From assembly GCA_016200675.1 (NCBI GenBank), contig JACQEH010000224.1, positions 1 through 21,639 on the forward strand: DNA of 21,639 bases, written 5' to 3'. This document shows positions 1-7,437 of this stretch, one piece after another. A program made the position numbers and the translations under genes. This stretch comes from Chloroflexota bacterium. Its GTDB lineage: Bacteria > Chloroflexota > Limnocylindria > Limnocylindrales > CSP1-4. Each line of letters starts with the position of its first letter. Position 1 is the stretch's first letter. Below the pieces are notes generated by a model. The model did no database searches, was not told where the DNA came from, and saw nothing but the letters and a program-made list of their open reading frames with translations.

Positions 1-189
1 CGCCAGAGCCTCTCCCGCACGGACCTCTTCCACGGCCATATCGGGGGCATCGACACCCTGGCACGATCGCTGCTGGCCGCGGCCGCCTTGATCGAGCGGG
101 GCGCCATCGAGGAGCTCCGGGCAGCTCGCTACGCGGGCTGGAACGGTGACCTCGGGCGCTCGATCCTGATCGGCGAGGCGCTCCTGTAG
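1..189 (+). CDS. xylA: Xylose isomerase, C-terminal fragment (5' end outside window), prematurely stopped
   Basis: Xylose isomerase interconverts D-xylose and D-xylulose in the cytoplasm, the first step of the isomerase pathway. Only the last 62 codons before a TAG at 187-189 are visible. The segment DLFHGHIGGIDTLARSLLAA followed by RYAGWNGDLGRSILIGEA matches the C-terminal part of the family (the RYxGWN..LGxxIL stretch of E. coli-type XylA). The metal and substrate ligands lie upstream, outside the window. The TAG sits inside the conserved region: the same frame continues for 41 further codons with family-like sequence up to TGA 313-315 (listed separately). xylB follows at 320, so this is the usual xylA-xylB order. 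The family assignment is secure. Whether the truncated protein works is not visible. Confidence 0.85.
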   Translation, partial: RQSLSRTDLFHGHIGGIDTLARSLLAAAALIERGAIEELRAARYAGWNGDLGRSILIGEALL

Positions 190-315
190 CTGCTTGCCGG
201 CCGGGTCCTCACCGGCGAGATCAACCCGAAGCCGGTCTCGGGCGGCCAGGAGCGGCTCGAGAACCTCGTCAACCAGGCCATCTGGGCGACCGACAGGGCC
301 ACCGACCGGACCTGA
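187..315 (+). other. xylA: In-frame continuation of xylA beyond an internal TAG (severed C-terminal tail)
   Basis: Reading on in the xylA frame after the TAG at 187-189 gives 41 codons ending at TGA 313-315. They include KPVSGGQERLENLVNQAIW, which corresponds to the conserved SGrQExLENLVN tail of xylose isomerases. The spacing fits a single-codon substitution, for example GAG to TAG, with no frameshift. TAG ends other genes here (the xylG-like, LLM and LOG genes), so general amber reassignment is unlikely. The explanations are a nonsense mutation, a sequencing error or stop readthrough. The extension ends 4 bp before the xylB ATG, the spacing expected of an intact coupled xylAB pair. Confidence 0.75.
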
Positions 316-319
316 GTCG

Positions 320-1855
320 ATGGGCCTGGTCCTGGGCATCGATTCGTCGACCACCGCGACGAAGGCCGTCCTCGTCGATCCCGAGGGCACCGTCGCCGGC
401 ATCGGCGTCGCCGAGTACGACGTCCGGCTGCCGCACCCCCTGTGGAGCGAGCAGGATCCCGCCCTCTGGTGGACCGGCACCCAGGCGGCCATCCGGAGCG
501 TGCTGGCCGTGACGGGCGTGCCGGGCTCCGACATCGAGGCGGTGGGCCTGACGGGCCAGATGCACGGCGCCGTCCTCCTCGACCGGTCGCGGGCCGTGAT
601 CCGCCCGGCGATCCTGTGGAACGACCAGCGCACGGCGGCCGAGTGCGACGAGATCCGGGAGCGCGTCGGGGCGGCCCGCCTCGTGGAGCTCACCGGCAAC
701 GACGCCGTCACCGGCCTCACGGCGCCGAAGCTGCTGTGGGTCCGTCGCCACGAGCCGGAGGCCTGGCGCCGGCTCGCCCACGTCCTCCTGCCCAAGGACT
801 ACGTCCGCCTGTGCCTGACCGGCGACCTCGCCATGGACCGGGCCGACGGCTCCGGGACGGGACTCTTCGACCTCGCTGCCCGGAGGTGGTCGCCGGAGGT
901 CCTCGCCGCGCTCGACCTCGATCCGGCGTGGTTCCCGCCCACCCACGAGGGCCCCGTGGTCACCGGCACGATCTCGGCGGCGGCGGCCGAGGCGACGGAT
1001 CTCGTGGCGGGCACCCCGGTCGTGGCCGGGGGCGGGGACCAGGCCGCCAACGCGGTCGGGGTCGGAGCCGTGGCCGAGGGCACCGTTGCCCTCTCGCTCG
1101 GCACGTCGGGCGTCATCTTCGCGACCACGGACCGCCCCATCCACGAGGCGCAGGGGCGGGTCCACGCGTTCTGCCACGCCGTGCCCGACCGCTGGCACCT
1201 GATGTCGGTCATGCTCTCCGCCGCGGGCAGCCTTCGCTGGTTCCGCGACGCCCTCGCCCCGGGCGAGGACTTCGGGGCCCTGGCCGCGGAGGCAGGCGCG
1301 GCGCGGGCCGCCGCCGATGGCCTGTTCTTCCTGCCGTACCTGAGCGGCGAGCGGAGCCCTCATCCCGATCCCCTCGCCCGGGGCGCGTTCGTCGGGCTCA
1401 CCCTCCAGCACGACCGCCGGCACCTGACCCGCGCGGTCCTTGAGGGCGTGGCGTTCGGCCTGCGGGACGGCCTCGATCTGATGCTCGCCGCCGGGATGGC
1501 GCGGCCCTCGGAGATCCGGGCATCCGGGGGCGGGCTGGCCAGCCCGCTCTGGCGGCAGATCCTCGCCGACATCCTCGAGGCGGACCTCGTGACGACGTCG
1601 ACGACGGAGGGCGCCGCATTCGGCGCGGCCGTCCTGGCAGCAGTGGGGCGGGGCTGGTTCCGGGACGTCCCGGCGGCGGCCGCGGCCCTCGTCCGCACGA
1701 CCCCAGCCGCGTCACCGGGTCCGGATCGGGCCGCCTACGCCGCAGCCCACGCCGCCTACCGGGAGCTCTACCCGGCGCTCGCGCCGGTCTTCCACCGGGC
1801 GTCCCAGGGCAGAAGGCTGGAACCTAGAGGAGCTTCTCCAGCTCGTTCTTGCTGA
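320..1855 (+). CDS. xylB: Xylulokinase (FGGY family)
   Basis: Phosphorylates D-xylulose to xylulose 5-phosphate with ATP, feeding the pentose phosphate pathway in the cytoplasm. The 511-aa product is close to the usual 480-500. The N-terminal FGGY half starts MGLVLGIDSSTTATKA with conserved D8. The xylulokinase-type QMHG stretch and ILWNDQR follow. The likely catalytic base is D240 in GGGDQAANAVG. The C-terminal half carries GTSGVIF, LSGERSPH and the ASGGGLASPLWRQILAD nucleotide-binding region. I chose ATG 320 because homology begins there and it lies 4 bp after the full-length xylA stop; the frame is open further upstream but would run inside xylA. About 15 C-terminal residues look non-homologous, and the last 32 bp overlap the 3' end of the convergent ATPase gene. 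Confidence 0.95.
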   Translation: MGLVLGIDSSTTATKAVLVDPEGTVAGIGVAEYDVRLPHPLWSEQDPALWWTGTQAAIRSVLAVTGVPGSDIEAVGLTGQMHGAVLLDRSRAVIRPAILWNDQRTAAECDEIRERVGAARLVELTGNDAVTGLTAPKLLWVRRHEPEAWRRLAHVLLPKDYVRLCLTGDLAMDRADGSGTGLFDLAARRWSPEVLAALDLDPAWFPPTHEGPVVTGTISAAAAEATDLVAGTPVVAGGGDQAANAVGVGAVAEGTVALSLGTSGVIFATTDRPIHEAQGRVHAFCHAVPDRWHLMSVMLSAAGSLRWFRDALAPGEDFGALAAEAGAARAAADGLFFLPYLSGERSPHPDPLARGAFVGLTLQHDRRHLTRAVLEGVAFGLRDGLDLMLAAGMARPSEIRASGGGLASPLWRQILADILEADLVTTSTTEGAAFGAAVLAAVGRGWFRDVPAAAAALVRTTPAASPGPDRAAYAAAHAAYRELYPALAPVFHRASQGRRLEPRGASPARSC

Positions 1856-2624
1856 CCTCGCCCGACTTCTTGCCGAGGATGATCATCCCCAGGATGTCGT
1901 CCATATCGACATCGGCCTTGTTGACGGTATCGACGATCCGGCCGTGGTACATGACGCTGACCCGCTCCGCCAGGTCGTAGACATCATGGATGTCATGGCT
2001 GACCAGGAAGATGCCGATGCCCTCGTTCTTCAGCTGCCGGATCAAATTCCGCACCTGGGCCGTCTCGGCCGGGCCGAGGGCCGCGGTGGGCTCGTCCATG
2101 ATCAGGATCCGGGCATTGAAGTGGACCGCCCTGGCGATGGCCACGGCCTGGCGCTGGCCGCCGGAGAGGGACTTGACCGGCTTCTTGAAGCCCTTGAAGT
2201 TCGGGTTCAGGCGGCCCATGACGGTCCGGGTCGCCTTCTCCATGCCCGAGTCGTCGAGGGTGCCCCAGCGGGTCGTCAGCTCGCGGCCCAGGAACATGTT
2301 GGCCGGAGCGTCGATGTTGTCGGCCAGCGCGAGCGTCTGGTAGATCGTCTCGATGTTGTAGACCTTCGCATCGCGCGGATTGGCGATGACGACCGGCTCG
2401 CCGTTGATGAGGATCTCGCCGCTGTCGGCCCTGTGGGCGCCCGAGAGGACGCGCATGAGCGTCGACTTTCCGGCGCCATTGCCACCGACGAGGCCGACCA
2501 CCTCGCCCGGGAAGAGGTCGATGCTGACGTCCTGCACGGCGTGCACGCCGCCGAATGCAACGTTGATGTGGTTCATCGCCACGAGCGGCGTCTTGGTGCC
2601 CGTGGGCGCGGCCTGGACTGCCAT
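1824..2624 (-). CDS. xylG: Sugar ABC transporter ATP-binding protein, single ABC domain (xylose type)
   Basis: Cytoplasmic ATPase that would power the adjacent sugar permease. The 266-aa product has a complete single nucleotide-binding domain: Walker A GGNGAGKST (47-55), Q-loop Q96, signature LSGGQRQ (153-159), Walker B ILIMDEP (173-179) and H-loop H210. E. coli XylG and RbsA have two ABC domains in about 500 aa. This protein has one, as in the FrcA-like branch, so a homodimer is expected. ATG 2624 overlaps the permease stop in TGATG, and GGAGGCGAGG lies upstream, so translation is probably coupled. It is the last gene of the leftward xylF-xylH-xylG set and ends inside the 3' end of xylB. The xylose specificity is inferred from context. 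Confidence 0.9.
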   Translation of the reverse strand: MAVQAAPTGTKTPLVAMNHINVAFGGVHAVQDVSIDLFPGEVVGLVGGNGAGKSTLMRVLSGAHRADSGEILINGEPVVIANPRDAKVYNIETIYQTLALADNIDAPANMFLGRELTTRWGTLDDSGMEKATRTVMGRLNPNFKGFKKPVKSLSGGQRQAVAIARAVHFNARILIMDEPTAALGPAETAQVRNLIRQLKNEGIGIFLVSHDIHDVYDLAERVSVMYHGRIVDTVNKADVDMDDILGMIILGKKSGEVSKNELEKLL

Positions 2625-3928
2625 CAGCTGCCTCGCCTCCGATTGATCGTGTCCGCGCCGACGGCGATGATGAGGACCGCCCCGGCCACGATGTCCTGGC
2701 CGGGTGAGTTCAGTCCCTCGTAGGCCAGCCCGTACTTGAGCGAATACATGACGAGGGCGCCGAGGACCGCACCGGGGATGGTGCCGATGCCGCCGGCGAA
2801 GGACGTCCCGCCGATCACGGCGGCGGCGATGACATAGAGCTCGTACCCCTGGCCAAGGTCCAGGGTCGCGCCGTTGAGCCGGGCCGAGGCGATCGCGGCG
2901 CTGATGGCGGCCAGGATGCCCATGAGGATGTAGACCTTGAGGATCGTCCAGCGGGTGTTGATGCCGCCGAGCTCGGCCGCGTCGGGGTTGCCGCCGATGG
3001 CGAAGACATAGCGGCCGAACCGCCGCCGGGTGGCGAGGAACCACATCGCCACGGTGACGCCGATGACGATGAGCACCGGCCACGGGATCCCGGACTCGAT
3101 CTGGAGCCCGCCCGGCGGCTCGGTGATGCCGTGGGCCTGGGCGTACTGGGTGGCGAGGCCGGCCGGCCAGTGGTAGCTGTTCGCCACGTAGACCGCACCG
3201 AGCACGACGAGCGACGACACCGTTCCGATGAGCGCATCTGCCCAGATCGGGCGGAGCGGGAAGCCGAATCGCCGCCGCTCACGACGGTTGTAGTACAGCA
3301 GGCCGATGGCCGCCGCCACCATCACCAGGCCGACGATCCAGCTCGCGGTCCCGCCGATCGATCCCTGCGGCCCGCCGCCGAGGACGACGAACTGCTTGTC
3401 GTCGGGGGCCTGCGTGGACCCGCCGCTGATGTAGAAGACCACGCCCCGGAAGGCCAGCAGGCCACCGAGCGTGACGATGAATGAGGGCACGCCGATGTAG
3501 GCGATGATGTAGCCCTGGAAGGCCCCGATGAAGGCGCCGAGAGCGATCCCGACGGCGAGGGCGAGAAGCCAGCCGTACGAGGTATCGGCCCCGATCGTCG
3601 TCGGGTAGATCTCGTGCATGAGAACGGCATAGACCATGCCGACCACGCCGACGACCGAACCGACGGACAGGTCGATGTTCCGGGAAACGATGACGAGGAC
3701 CATGCCGGTGGCGAGGATCGCCACCGATGCCCCCTGGACGGCCAGGGTGAGCATGTTGACCGGGTCGAGGAATCGGCCGTCGGTGACGAATCCGAAGCCG
3801 AGGATGATCACGGCGAGGGCTACGACCATGCCAAAGAGGCGGAGGTCGATCTCGGTGGCCTTGAAGTAGTCCCCTACGACCTGGCGAACGCCGCGGGATC
3901 TGCCGGGCGTCGCGGCTGCGTCGGTCAT
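2624..3928 (-). CDS. xylH: Sugar ABC transporter permease (xylose type)
   Basis: Inner-membrane channel subunit of the CUT2/ribose-type (BPD_transp_2) family. The 434-aa product has many hydrophobic segments, beginning at LRLFGMVVALAVIILGFGFV. Family signatures are SRNIDLSVGSVVG near the N-terminus, GVPSFIVTLGGLLAFRG in the middle, and FAIGGNPDAAELGGINT and GGTSFAGGIGTIPGAVLGAL near the C-terminus. The length is somewhat above the 320-390 usual for ribose-type permeases, as in XylH, which carries extra central transmembrane segments. ATG 3928 has GGTGAGGG just upstream. It is separated from xylF by 89 bp containing a stable hairpin, and its stop overlaps the ATPase start by one base. Confidence 0.93.
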   Translation of the reverse strand: MTDAAATPGRSRGVRQVVGDYFKATEIDLRLFGMVVALAVIILGFGFVTDGRFLDPVNMLTLAVQGASVAILATGMVLVIVSRNIDLSVGSVVGVVGMVYAVLMHEIYPTTIGADTSYGWLLALAVGIALGAFIGAFQGYIIAYIGVPSFIVTLGGLLAFRGVVFYISGGSTQAPDDKQFVVLGGGPQGSIGGTASWIVGLVMVAAAIGLLYYNRRERRRFGFPLRPIWADALIGTVSSLVVLGAVYVANSYHWPAGLATQYAQAHGITEPPGGLQIESGIPWPVLIVIGVTVAMWFLATRRRFGRYVFAIGGNPDAAELGGINTRWTILKVYILMGILAAISAAIASARLNGATLDLGQGYELYVIAAAVIGGTSFAGGIGTIPGAVLGALVMYSLKYGLAYEGLNSPGQDIVAGAVLIIAVGADTINRRRGS

Positions 3929-3958
3929 GCCCTCACCCCTGCGAGACGAGGATTGGTA

Positions 3959-3993
3959 CTGCCTGCGCCCCCCGGGACGGCGGGCGCCGGCAG
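3959..3993 (-). promoter_or_regulatory. Stem-loop between xylF and xylH
   Basis: Bases 3961-3973 and 3979-3991 form a 13-bp GC-rich stem with two mismatches and a 5-base loop. Two more pairs (T-A and C-G) extend it to 3959-3993. It lies just after the xylF stop in the direction of transcription and has no following U-run. In many binding-protein transport operons, such a hairpin partly terminates or stabilises the upstream message, so the binding protein is made in excess of the membrane subunits. That role is inferred. Confidence 0.5.
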
Positions 3994-4017
3994 AGATTCA
4001 ACGACGACGCAAGAGGG

Positions 4018-5130
4018 TCAGCCGCAGGCAGGCACGCTGCCGGCGGGCACCTTCGAGCAGACGACGTCCTTGGTCACCCAGCCGGCGTCGATCACGTCCT
4101 TCAGGTTGTCCTTCGTGATCGGCGTCGGGGTCAGGACAATCGACTTGACGGTGTTGCCACCGGGCGTCTTGAAGTCCTGGGCAGTGGTCGAGGCGGGAGC
4201 CGCAGCGGCCGGAAGGTCGGCCGGAGCCTTGATATCCGCCGGCTTGGTGCCACCACAGAGCTGCTCGGCAACGTTGCCGGCGGTCTCGCCGAGCGCGAAT
4301 GCGTTCTTCCAGACCGAGACGGACTGGGTGCCGAGAGCCACGCGGTTGAGGGCGGCGGCGTCGCCGTCCTGGCCGGAGACCGGGATCTTCAGGCCGACCT
4401 GGTTGAGGGCGGCGACGACACCGGTGGCCATGCCGTCGTTCTCGGAGAGAACGGCGTCGATCTTGTTGTTGGCCGCGTTGAGGGCGGCCTGCATCTCGTT
4501 CGTGGCGCCCGTGGTGTCCCAGTTCGGGGTGTTCTGCTCGAAGACGATCTTCACGGCGCCGGAGTCGACGAGCGCCTTGAGGCCGCCCTCGTCCATGCCG
4601 TCGCGAAGGAACTTCGCGTTGGCGTCGCCGGGATCGCCCTTGATGATCGCGTAGTTGCCCTTCGGCACGAGCTTCGTGATCACCTGGGCCATGATGGTGC
4701 CCACCTTCTTGTTGTCGAAGGTGATGTAGAAGGCCTTGGGATCCTCGATCAGGCGGTCGTAGGCGATGACCGGGATGCCGGCATCCTCGGCCTTCTTGAT
4801 TGCCGGCAGGATCGCCTTGGCGTCCTTGGCGAGGACGATCAGGGCCTTGGCGCCCTGGTTGATCAGGGTGTCGATGTCCGTGATCTGCTGCTCGGAGTTG
4901 TCACGGGCGTCGGCCTTGATGTACTTGCCGCCCGCGGCCTCAACGGCCTTCTTGATGGCCGGCTCGTCGGCCTTCTTCCATCGCTCCTGGTCGTAGTTGT
5001 TCCAGGAGACGCCGACGGTGCAGCCCTTCGCCGTACCGCCACTCGCGGCCGGTGAGCCGCCGGTGCTTGAACAAGCCGCGAAGACCATCGCGGCTGCGGC
5101 CGTCAGGGCCGCCAGTTTGCGTACCATCAT
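4018..5130 (-). CDS. xylF: D-xylose-binding lipoprotein of ABC transporter
   Basis: Extracytoplasmic sugar-binding protein that delivers xylose to the permease. The 370-aa product begins with a basic MMVRK, a hydrophobic alanine-rich stretch and the lipobox FAAC with C20, so it should be a lipid-anchored lipoprotein. The type-I periplasmic binding fold is clear. VIAYDRLI (121-128) and the later GQDGDAAALNRVALGTQSVS are hallmarks of the XylF/ChvE group. Start 5130 was chosen because GGAGGAGG lies about 10 bp upstream and the signal peptide begins there; ATG 5127 is an equally possible neighbour. It is the first gene of the transporter set, downstream of the ROK regulator on the same strand. 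The sugar specificity rests on family resemblance plus xylAB. Confidence 0.93.
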   Translation of the reverse strand: MMVRKLAALTAAAAMVFAACSSTGGSPAASGGTAKGCTVGVSWNNYDQERWKKADEPAIKKAVEAAGGKYIKADARDNSEQQITDIDTLINQGAKALIVLAKDAKAILPAIKKAEDAGIPVIAYDRLIEDPKAFYITFDNKKVGTIMAQVITKLVPKGNYAIIKGDPGDANAKFLRDGMDEGGLKALVDSGAVKIVFEQNTPNWDTTGATNEMQAALNAANNKIDAVLSENDGMATGVVAALNQVGLKIPVSGQDGDAAALNRVALGTQSVSVWKNAFALGETAGNVAEQLCGGTKPADIKAPADLPAAAAPASTTAQDFKTPGGNTVKSIVLTPTPITKDNLKDVIDAGWVTKDVVCSKVPAGSVPACG

Positions 5131-5162
5131 TGACTGAGACTCCTCCTCCGGGTTGCCATGGA

Positions 5163-5211
5163 TGATGAGCGCATCACATCGGTAGGCTAGCACCCTCCTC
5201 GATGTCGTCCA
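5163..5211 (-). promoter_or_regulatory. Candidate xylF promoter with small palindrome downstream
   Basis: On the minus strand a TGGACG box (complement of 5206-5211) and a TAGCCT box (complement of 5184-5189) are 16 bp apart, a weak sigma70-like pair about 55 bp before the xylF start. Just downstream, 5163-5176 is a perfect palindrome TGATG-N4-CATCA that could be an operator. The 157-bp gap between the ROK stop and the xylF start makes an independent promoter plausible. The match to consensus is modest. Confidence 0.35.
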
Positions 5212-5287
5212 CGGGGATTCTGACCACTGGGCGCGCACGGCGCCCCGATTGCCGCTGCGGTCCGGGTCCGACGAACGGCATCGGCCA

Positions 5288-6523
5288 TCACGCGCTCGCC
5301 AGCTGGACGAGCGACATGCGGGGGCCCAGCCAGGCCACCGGGTCGGCCAGGAGCGGTTCGAACGTCATCTCGGCCGCGCCGAGCAGTGGCGCGTCGACGC
5401 CGAGCGATGCCGGGACGACGGAGACCAGACCGCGCGGGGCGGCCAGGGCGCGTCGATCCAGCTCGGCCTCCACGGTGCCCGCCACGAACGGATAGATCCG
5501 GGAGAAGAGTCCGCCCAGGACGACCCGGCTCGGATCCAGGATGTTGACCAGCCCGGCCAGGCCGAGGCCCAGCCAGCGGCCGACGTGGTCGAGCGCCAGG
5601 AGCGCCTCGGGCCGGCCGGCGGCCGCATCGGCCAAGACGGCGGCGACGGCCGCGGTGCCGCCCTCGACCGGGTAGCCGGCCCGCGCGAGGAGGGCGCCCT
5701 CGCCGACCTCCGTCTCCCAGCAGCCGACGGAGCCGCAGTGGCAGACCCGGCCGGCCGGATTGACCGGCATGTGCCCGATCTCGCCCGCGTAGCCCGCGCT
5801 CCCGGAAAGGGGCAGGCCGTCGACGATCAGGCCGCCGCCGACGCCGACCTCGGCGTGGACGTACAGGACATCGCGCGCGTCCCGTGCCGCGCCCCGACGG
5901 ACCTCGGCCAGCGCTCCCAGGTCGGCCTCGTTGGCGATCCCGACCGGCACGCCCACCTGGAGGACCTCCGCCAGCCGGTCCCCGAGCGGGATGTCGACCC
6001 AGCCGAGGTTCGGGGCGAAGGCCACCAGCCCCGTGGCGCGATTGACGAGACCGGCCACCGCCACCCCGACGCCGATCGGCGTCTCCCCCGCGGGGCGACG
6101 GGCCCGCGCGGTCGCGGCGAGGTGGCTCAGGTCGGCGACGATCTCGTCCAGCGAGGAGTGGCCGCGGGGGCGCTCGACGCGGCGCGACCAGAGGACCCTA
6201 CCGCCCAGCCCGACCACCGCGACGGCGGCCGAATCGACCGCGATCTCGAGGGCCAGCACGACCGCGCTCTCGTCGACGAGCCGGACGAGCGGCGAGGGCC
6301 GGCCCGGCGTCCCCAGGCGAACCGCCGCCTCCTCGGTCACGAAGTCACCGGCGACGAGGTCGCCGACGAGGGAGCGGATGGCGCTGCGGGTCAGGCCGGT
6401 AGTGGCGACAAGCTCAGAACGGGAAAGGGGCCCGCGGAGGTGGAGCGCCCGGACGATGGCGCTGAGGTTCGCCCGACGAACGGTCTCGCTCCGCTGCCCG
6501 AGTTCCTCGCGACCGGCCAACAC
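5288..6523 (-). CDS. ROK-family transcriptional regulator (XylR-like)
   Basis: Probable sugar-responsive repressor of the xylose genes. The 411-aa product has an N-terminal winged helix-turn-helix (about 12-75; LSRSELVATTGLTRSAIRSL is the HTH core). A ROK sugar-kinase-like domain follows, with NEADLGALAE (198-207), GEIGHM (247-252) and the zinc motif CHCGSVGCWE (C261, C263, C268). XylR and NagC-type repressors share this design; free-standing ROK sugar kinases lack the HTH. The start is GTG 6523, preceded by AGAGGAA; no ATG fits better. It sits directly upstream of xylF on the same strand and is divergent from the SDR operon, so it could control both directions. The xylose effector is inferred from context. 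Confidence 0.88.
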   Translation of the reverse strand: MLAGREELGQRSETVRRANLSAIVRALHLRGPLSRSELVATTGLTRSAIRSLVGDLVAGDFVTEEAAVRLGTPGRPSPLVRLVDESAVVLALEIAVDSAAVAVVGLGGRVLWSRRVERPRGHSSLDEIVADLSHLAATARARRPAGETPIGVGVAVAGLVNRATGLVAFAPNLGWVDIPLGDRLAEVLQVGVPVGIANEADLGALAEVRRGAARDARDVLYVHAEVGVGGGLIVDGLPLSGSAGYAGEIGHMPVNPAGRVCHCGSVGCWETEVGEGALLARAGYPVEGGTAAVAAVLADAAAGRPEALLALDHVGRWLGLGLAGLVNILDPSRVVLGGLFSRIYPFVAGTVEAELDRRALAAPRGLVSVVPASLGVDAPLLGAAEMTFEPLLADPVAWLGPRMSLVQLASA

Positions 6524-6525
6524 CT

Positions 6526-6548
6526 ATTTGTGTTCCTCTCTTGCAAAT
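6526..6548. promoter_or_regulatory. Candidate operator: ATTTG-N13-CAAAT inverted repeat
   Basis: A 23-bp inverted repeat (ATTTG at 6526-6530, CAAAT at 6544-6548) stands out as AT-rich in a very GC-rich region. It lies 3-25 bp upstream of the ROK gene start, overlapping its ribosome-binding region, within the ROK/SDR divergent gap. Known XylR and NagC-type ROK operators are AT-rich inverted repeats with TTTG/CAAA arms, so autoregulation is a reasonable inference. A perfect TTGACA on the minus strand (complement of 6582-6587) may be the -35 of the ROK promoter, but I see no good -10 at normal spacing. Confidence 0.4.
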
Positions 6549-6645
6549 GGCTGTGCTAAGGTCCTCCATGCGAGCCGCCCGTGTCAAGCCGGAAGTCCGC
6601 CTCGAGGATCGGGGACGCCGGGCCGGTCCGCCGTGGCCCCAGGGC

Positions 6646-6701
6646 GTGCACCCCTGCACCCCCGCCATCATCGACCGGACCGCTCCGGGACACGATCCCG
6701 G
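6646..6701 (+). other. Two short inverted repeats in the leader of the SDR operon
   Basis: In the 199-bp divergent gap, GTGCA-N4-TGCAC (6646-6659) and CCGGGA-N5-TCCCGG (6685-6701) are perfect small inverted repeats ahead of the SDR ribosome-binding site. They could be operator half-sites or leader hairpins. In GC-rich DNA such short repeats also arise by chance. I found no convincing -35/-10 pair for the rightward operon. Confidence 0.25.
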
Positions 6702-6722
6702 GCGCACGCGAGGAGCCGCAGC

Positions 6723-7430
6723 ATGAGCACACTGACCGGCAGGGTGGCCCTCATCACGGGCGCCAGCAGGGGCATCGGGGCGGCCACCGGACGCGTCCTG
6801 GCCGGCGCCGGCGTACACGTTGCACTGGCCTCCAGGAGCGGCGACGACGCGGGCATCGACGGGGCCTTCGCCCAGGCCTGCGACGTCCGGGACGCGACGT
6901 CCCTGGAGCGGATGGCGGCCGCCACGGTCGCCCACTTCGGGCGCCTCGACATCCTCGTCGTCAACGCCGGCGTGGGAGCCTACGGGCCGTTCCTCGACCT
7001 GCCGGTCGAGGACATCGAGGAGATGATCGAGGTCAACGTCAAGGGCGCGATCTACGCCGTCCGGGCTGCCCTCCCCCACCTCCTGCGGAGCGACGCGGCG
7101 GACATCGTCACGATCGCCAGCGAGGCCGGCCGTCGTGGGCTTCCCAACGAGGCGGTCTACTGCGCCTCGAAGTTCGCCCAGGTCGGCTTCACCGCGGCCC
7201 TCGACCACGAGCTCCGGGAGCGCGGCGTGCGCTGCACCAACGTCTGCCCCGGCGGCGTGGCCACGGACTTCGCGATGGGCCACGGGCGGACCCCGGAGAT
7301 GCCCCAGCTGGCGGGCATGATGTCGCCGCTCGATGTCGCGGAGACGGTCCTCTTCGTCCTCACGCGGTCGCGCAACCACCGCATCCTCGAGGTCGCCCTC
7401 CGGCCGGTCACCGAAACGTCCTGGGGCTGA
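6723..7430 (+). CDS. Short-chain dehydrogenase/reductase (classical SDR)
   Basis: NAD(P)-dependent oxidoreductase acting on an unidentified alcohol or ketone. The 235-aa product is typical classical-SDR size. It has the cofactor motif TGASRGIG (12-19), NAG (81-83), structural N105, catalytic S133 and YCASK with Y146 and K150, so the full tetrad is present. ATG 6723 has AGGAG seven bases upstream. It heads the rightward operon, and the next gene starts 7 bp after its stop. SDRs close to sugar genes are often sugar, polyol or ketogluconate-type dehydrogenases. The sequence shows no substrate signature, so the specific role is unknown. Confidence 0.88.
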   Translation: MSTLTGRVALITGASRGIGAATGRVLAGAGVHVALASRSGDDAGIDGAFAQACDVRDATSLERMAAATVAHFGRLDILVVNAGVGAYGPFLDLPVEDIEEMIEVNVKGAIYAVRAALPHLLRSDAADIVTIASEAGRRGLPNEAVYCASKFAQVGFTAALDHELRERGVRCTNVCPGGVATDFAMGHGRTPEMPQLAGMMSPLDVAETVLFVLTRSRNHRILEVALRPVTETSWG

Positions 7431-7437
7431 GCCCGAG

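Noticed and set aside
187..189. TAG as a reassigned sense codon
   Set aside because: TAG ends the xylG-like, LLM and LOG genes at the expected family length, so general amber recoding is not supported.
194..319. Longer xylulokinase start at 194
   Set aside because: The extra 42 residues overlap the continued xylA frame and are Arg/Ser/Pro-rich out-of-frame sequence; FGGY homology begins at ATG 320.
269..1423. Long antisense open frame opposite xylB
   Set aside because: Composition is that of the complement of a GC-rich gene; no recognisable domain. The same holds for the other long antisense frames, such as 8453-10222 and 10682-11863.
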